Below are positions 6,000 through 7,831 of a stretch of 7,831 nt of DNA, one piece after another. Source of the DNA: an uncultured Acidimicrobiales bacterium (GTDB lineage Bacteria > Actinomycetota > Acidimicrobiia > Acidimicrobiales > Iamiaceae). Both the position numbers and the translations under genes were made by a program. Each line of letters starts with the position of its first letter. Position 1 is the stretch's first letter. The stretch is taken from assembly GCA_937926025.1 (NCBI GenBank), contig CALANQ010000507.1, positions 1 to 7,831 of the forward strand, given 5' to 3'. Below the pieces are notes generated by a model. It saw only the letters and a list, made by a program, of their open reading frames with translations. It made no database searches and had not been told where the DNA came from.

Positions 6000-6061
6000 G
6001 GCTGGGGCGTGACCTGCGCCACAGCTGTTCCCTGGACCGCTCGATCGCAACGAGGACCCCC

Positions 6062-7240
6062 ATGACGATCGCCGACGCCGCTCCCCCCGACGTGACGACG
6101 GGACCCAAGCCGGTGATCGAGATCGACGACGTGTCGAAGGTGTTCGCGGACTTCACCGCGGTCGACCACGCCAACTTCACCATCGCCGAGGGCGAGTTCT
6201 TCTCGATGCTGGGCCCGTCGGGCTGCGGCAAGACCACCACCCTCCGCATGATCGCCGGGTTCGAGACGCCCAGCTCGGGGGCCATCCGGCTCGAGGGCCA
6301 GGACGTGTCCAACGTGCCGCCGCACAAGCGCGACGTGAACACGGTGTTCCAGCAGTACGCCCTGTTCCCCCACATGAACGTGTGGGACAACGTCGCCTAC
6401 GGGCCCCGGGCCAAGAAGCTGCCGAAGGACGAGATCACCAAGCGGGTCGACGAGCTGCTCGGCGTGGTGAAGCTCAGCGACTTCGCCAAGCGCCGGCCCG
6501 CCCAGCTCTCCGGCGGCCAGCAGCAGCGCATCGCCCTGGCCCGAGCCCTGGTCAACTACCCGAAGGCGCTGCTCCTCGACGAGCCGCTCGGCGCTCTGGA
6601 CCTCAAGCTCCGCCAGTCGATGCAGCTGGAGCTCAAGCGGATCCAGCGCGAGGTGGGCATCACCTTCATCTTCGTCACGCACGATCAGGAAGAGGCGCTC
6701 ACCATGAGCGATCGCATCGCGGTGATGAACAAGGGCCGCGTCGAGCAGATCGGCTCGCCCCGGGAGATCTACGACCGGCCCAGCACCGTCTTCGTGGCGG
6801 GCTTCATCGGCCAGGCCAACCTCTGGCCCGCCGTGGTCAAGGCCACGAACGGGTCCACCACCACCATCGAGGTGGCCGGCCGGACCCTCGAGGTGGCGGA
6901 CGACGCCAGCGGCCTCCAGCCCGGCGACCACGGCACCTACATGGTGCGCCCCGAGCGCATGTACGTGGAGCCGCAGCTGTCGGACCCGGACCGCTGGACC
7001 GTCGACGCCACCGTCACCGAACTCGTCTTCCAGGGCCCGGTCGTCCGCTACGAGCTCCGGATGCCCGACGGCTCCGGCGCGGTCGCCCACGTCCCCGCCC
7101 GCCGCGACGGCCTGCCCATCCCGGGCGACACCGTCCAGGCGTCGTGGTCCGACGAGTCCTCCGTCCTCCTCCCCGGCAGCCCCGACGAAGCCCCCACCGT
7201 GGAGGCCACGCCGACCGCCGATCCCGATCCCGAAGACTGA
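6062..7240 (+). CDS. potA: Polyamine ABC transporter ATP-binding protein
   Basis: This 392-residue ATPase powers a spermidine/putrescine-type importer from the cytoplasmic face of the membrane. All ATPase motifs are intact: Walker A GPSGCGKTT (51-59), Q-loop VFQQYALFPHMNVWDN (95-110), signature LSGGQQQR (149-156), Walker B ALLLDEP (169-175) with Glu174, D-loop GALD (177-180) and switch His207 in FVTHDQEEALTMSDR. A TOBE-type domain follows at about 290-370, with MVRPERM near 294-300, as in PotA and other CUT1/PotA-like ATPases. The last 20 or so residues are a Pro/Asp/Glu-rich tail with no evident function. The ATG at 6062 follows GAGG at 6052-6055 with a 6-nt spacer. potD begins 27 nt downstream on the same strand, so they are probably one operon; permeases are expected past the right edge. 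Iron(III) or other PotA-like ATPases look similar; the potD neighbour decides the call. Confidence 0.92.
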   Translation: MTIADAAPPDVTTGPKPVIEIDDVSKVFADFTAVDHANFTIAEGEFFSMLGPSGCGKTTTLRMIAGFETPSSGAIRLEGQDVSNVPPHKRDVNTVFQQYALFPHMNVWDNVAYGPRAKKLPKDEITKRVDELLGVVKLSDFAKRRPAQLSGGQQQRIALARALVNYPKALLLDEPLGALDLKLRQSMQLELKRIQREVGITFIFVTHDQEEALTMSDRIAVMNKGRVEQIGSPREIYDRPSTVFVAGFIGQANLWPAVVKATNGSTTTIEVAGRTLEVADDASGLQPGDHGTYMVRPERMYVEPQLSDPDRWTVDATVTELVFQGPVVRYELRMPDGSGAVAHVPARRDGLPIPGDTVQASWSDESSVLLPGSPDEAPTVEATPTADPDPED

Positions 7241-7255
7241 CCACTCCCCGTCTCC

Positions 7256-7261
7256 AAGGAG
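7256..7261 (+). promoter_or_regulatory. Strong ribosome binding site of potD
   Basis: AAGGAG lies 6 nt before the ATG at 7268. It is the best Shine-Dalgarno in the window and fixes the potD start; a high yield of binding protein relative to the ATPase would be expected in such importers. Confidence 0.75.
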
Positions 7262-7267
7262 CCCGCC

Positions 7268-7831
7268 ATGCCCGAACGACCGACCGACCCCGAGCTGCTC
7301 GCCGCCATCGAGACCGCTCGCCGCCTGTCCCGCCGGACGTTCCTCTCCCGCGCCGGCATGGGCCTGGGCGCTGCCGCCCTCGGCCCGACGCTGCTCGCCG
7401 CGTGCGGCGGAGGAAGCAGCGGCGGCTCCGAGGGAGCGTCGGCCGGCGATGGCGACACCAAGCTGACCATCAGCAACTGGGACGCCTACATCGACGAGGA
7501 CGACAACGGCAACGTCAGCGCCGCCGGCACCACCATCGGAGACTTCCAGAAGGCCACCGGCATCAAGGTGACCTACAACAAGGACTTCAACGACAACGAC
7601 GAGTACTTCAACAAGATCTACTCGCCGGTCCTCGGCAAGGGGAAGCGGATCGCGGCGGACATCACCGTCCCCACCTACTGGATGGCAGCCCGGCTCGTCG
7701 GCCTCGACTGGCTCGAGGAGCTGCCGCTCGACCAGATCCCCAACCACAAGAACATGGTGGAGAGCTACACGAAGCTCCCGTGGGACGAAGGGGCCAAGTT
7801 CAACATGCCGTGGCAGGCGGGCATCACCGGC
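7268..7831 (+). CDS. potD: Polyamine-binding lipoprotein of ABC transporter (3' end cut by window edge)
   Basis: The first 188 residues of a spermidine/putrescine-binding protein (family length about 350-400) that captures ligand outside the membrane for the PotA-driven importer. The N-terminus is a Tat lipoprotein signal: SRRTFL at 21-26 fits the twin-arginine consensus, followed by a hydrophobic stretch GMGLGAAALGPTLLAA and lipobox LAAC with Cys46 as the lipidated residue. A Gly/Ser linker (47-62) leads into the mature domain, KLTISNWDAYID (65-76), which corresponds to the opening strand of PotD-like proteins, then TIGDFQKATGIKVTYNKDF (89-107). The preceding 20 residues, before the twin arginine, are long but usual for actinobacterial PotD-like lipoproteins. 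The ATG has AAGGAG at 6 nt. It lies 27 nt behind potA. Ligand (putrescine, spermidine or another amine) cannot be told from this half. Confidence 0.9.
   Translation, partial: MPERPTDPELLAAIETARRLSRRTFLSRAGMGLGAAALGPTLLAACGGGSSGGSEGASAGDGDTKLTISNWDAYIDEDDNGNVSAAGTTIGDFQKATGIKVTYNKDFNDNDEYFNKIYSPVLGKGKRIAADITVPTYWMAARLVGLDWLEELPLDQIPNHKNMVESYTKLPWDEGAKFNMPWQAGITG

Larger units (their letters stand above)
5859..6061. promoter_or_regulatory. Divergent regulatory region between patD and potA
   Basis: This 203-bp gap must hold promoters for both genes. It contains no TA dinucleotide at all, so no TAnnnT -10 box exists on either strand. The least GC-rich part is about 5931-5962. Weak plus-strand candidates are CACAAT at 5938-5943 (4 of 6 to TATAAT, without a good -35) and TTGCCA at 5961-5966 (5 of 6 to TTGACA) with AAAGGT 17 nt further on. 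None is convincing. GAGG at 6052-6055 is the probable ribosome site for potA, and GGAGG at 5871-5867 that of patD. Confidence 0.6.

Noticed and set aside
5859..6050. Longer N-terminus for the aldehyde dehydrogenase (ATG at 5894 or further upstream)
   Set aside because: The protein from 5858 already has the full family length, and GGAGG is well placed only for that ATG.
5786..7747. A 653-codon minus-strand open frame opposite potA and potD
   Set aside because: It is composed of Gly/Val/His/Asp-rich text with no family motifs and lies opposite two clearly recognised genes; it is an antisense shadow.
2..7831. CRISPR arrays, tRNA or rRNA genes, insertion sequences or phage att sites
   Set aside because: Almost all of the window is accounted for by seven protein genes and short gaps; no repeat arrays, cloverleaf-like stretches or transposase motifs were seen.

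Overview
The window is a gene-dense stretch of very GC-rich DNA with strong G/C preference at third codon positions. It carries Tat-exported lipoproteins, actinobacterial TAnnnT-type promoters, an apparent leaderless start and GGAGG ribosome sites. This points to a high-GC actinobacterium. An Acidimicrobiia-like lineage is a guess from general character, not something the sequence proves. I recognise seven protein genes (two cut by the window edges), one TPP riboswitch and several regulatory sites. There are no tRNA, rRNA, CRISPR, IS or phage signals.

Region 1 (1-1926, minus strand) is a thiamine operon. A weak promoter (-10 at 1902-1897) leads into a TPP riboswitch (about 1884-1785). Next come thiamine pyrophosphokinase (thiN, 1779-1027), a 97-residue thiamine-binding protein of the MTH1187/YkoF type (1030-737, overlapping thiN by ATGA), and an ABC permease (733 to the left edge) whose GTG start lies 3 nt after the previous stop. 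Together they look like a set for importing or sensing thiamine or a precursor and activating it to ThDP, under feedback from ThDP.

Region 2 (1933-3138) holds a serine hydrolase of the beta-lactamase/EstB fold (minus) and a 45-bp divergent promoter region. In this gap two -10 boxes face each other and overlap, and an 11-bp palindrome lies beside them. The plus-strand transcript predicted from here begins at the ATG itself.

Region 3 (3139-7831) looks like a polyamine module. A PuuB-like FAD amine oxidoreductase (plus) converges on a 4-aminobutyraldehyde dehydrogenase (patD type, minus), and the two genes share the tetranucleotide CTAG as both stop codons. The dehydrogenase is divergent from potA (ATPase), which is followed by potD (Tat lipoprotein binding protein, cut at the right edge). 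The 203-bp gap between patD and potA contains no TA dinucleotide and has several small repeats. The likely flow is: PotD captures a polyamine, the PotA-driven transporter imports it, the FAD enzyme oxidises an amine to an aldehyde, and the dehydrogenase makes 4-aminobutyrate or a related acid. The exact substrate is inferred from family resemblance and context.

I see no wholly new system. The most unusual points are the regulatory architecture at 3094-3138, the shared stop at 4431-4434 and the TA-free divergent region at 5859-6061.
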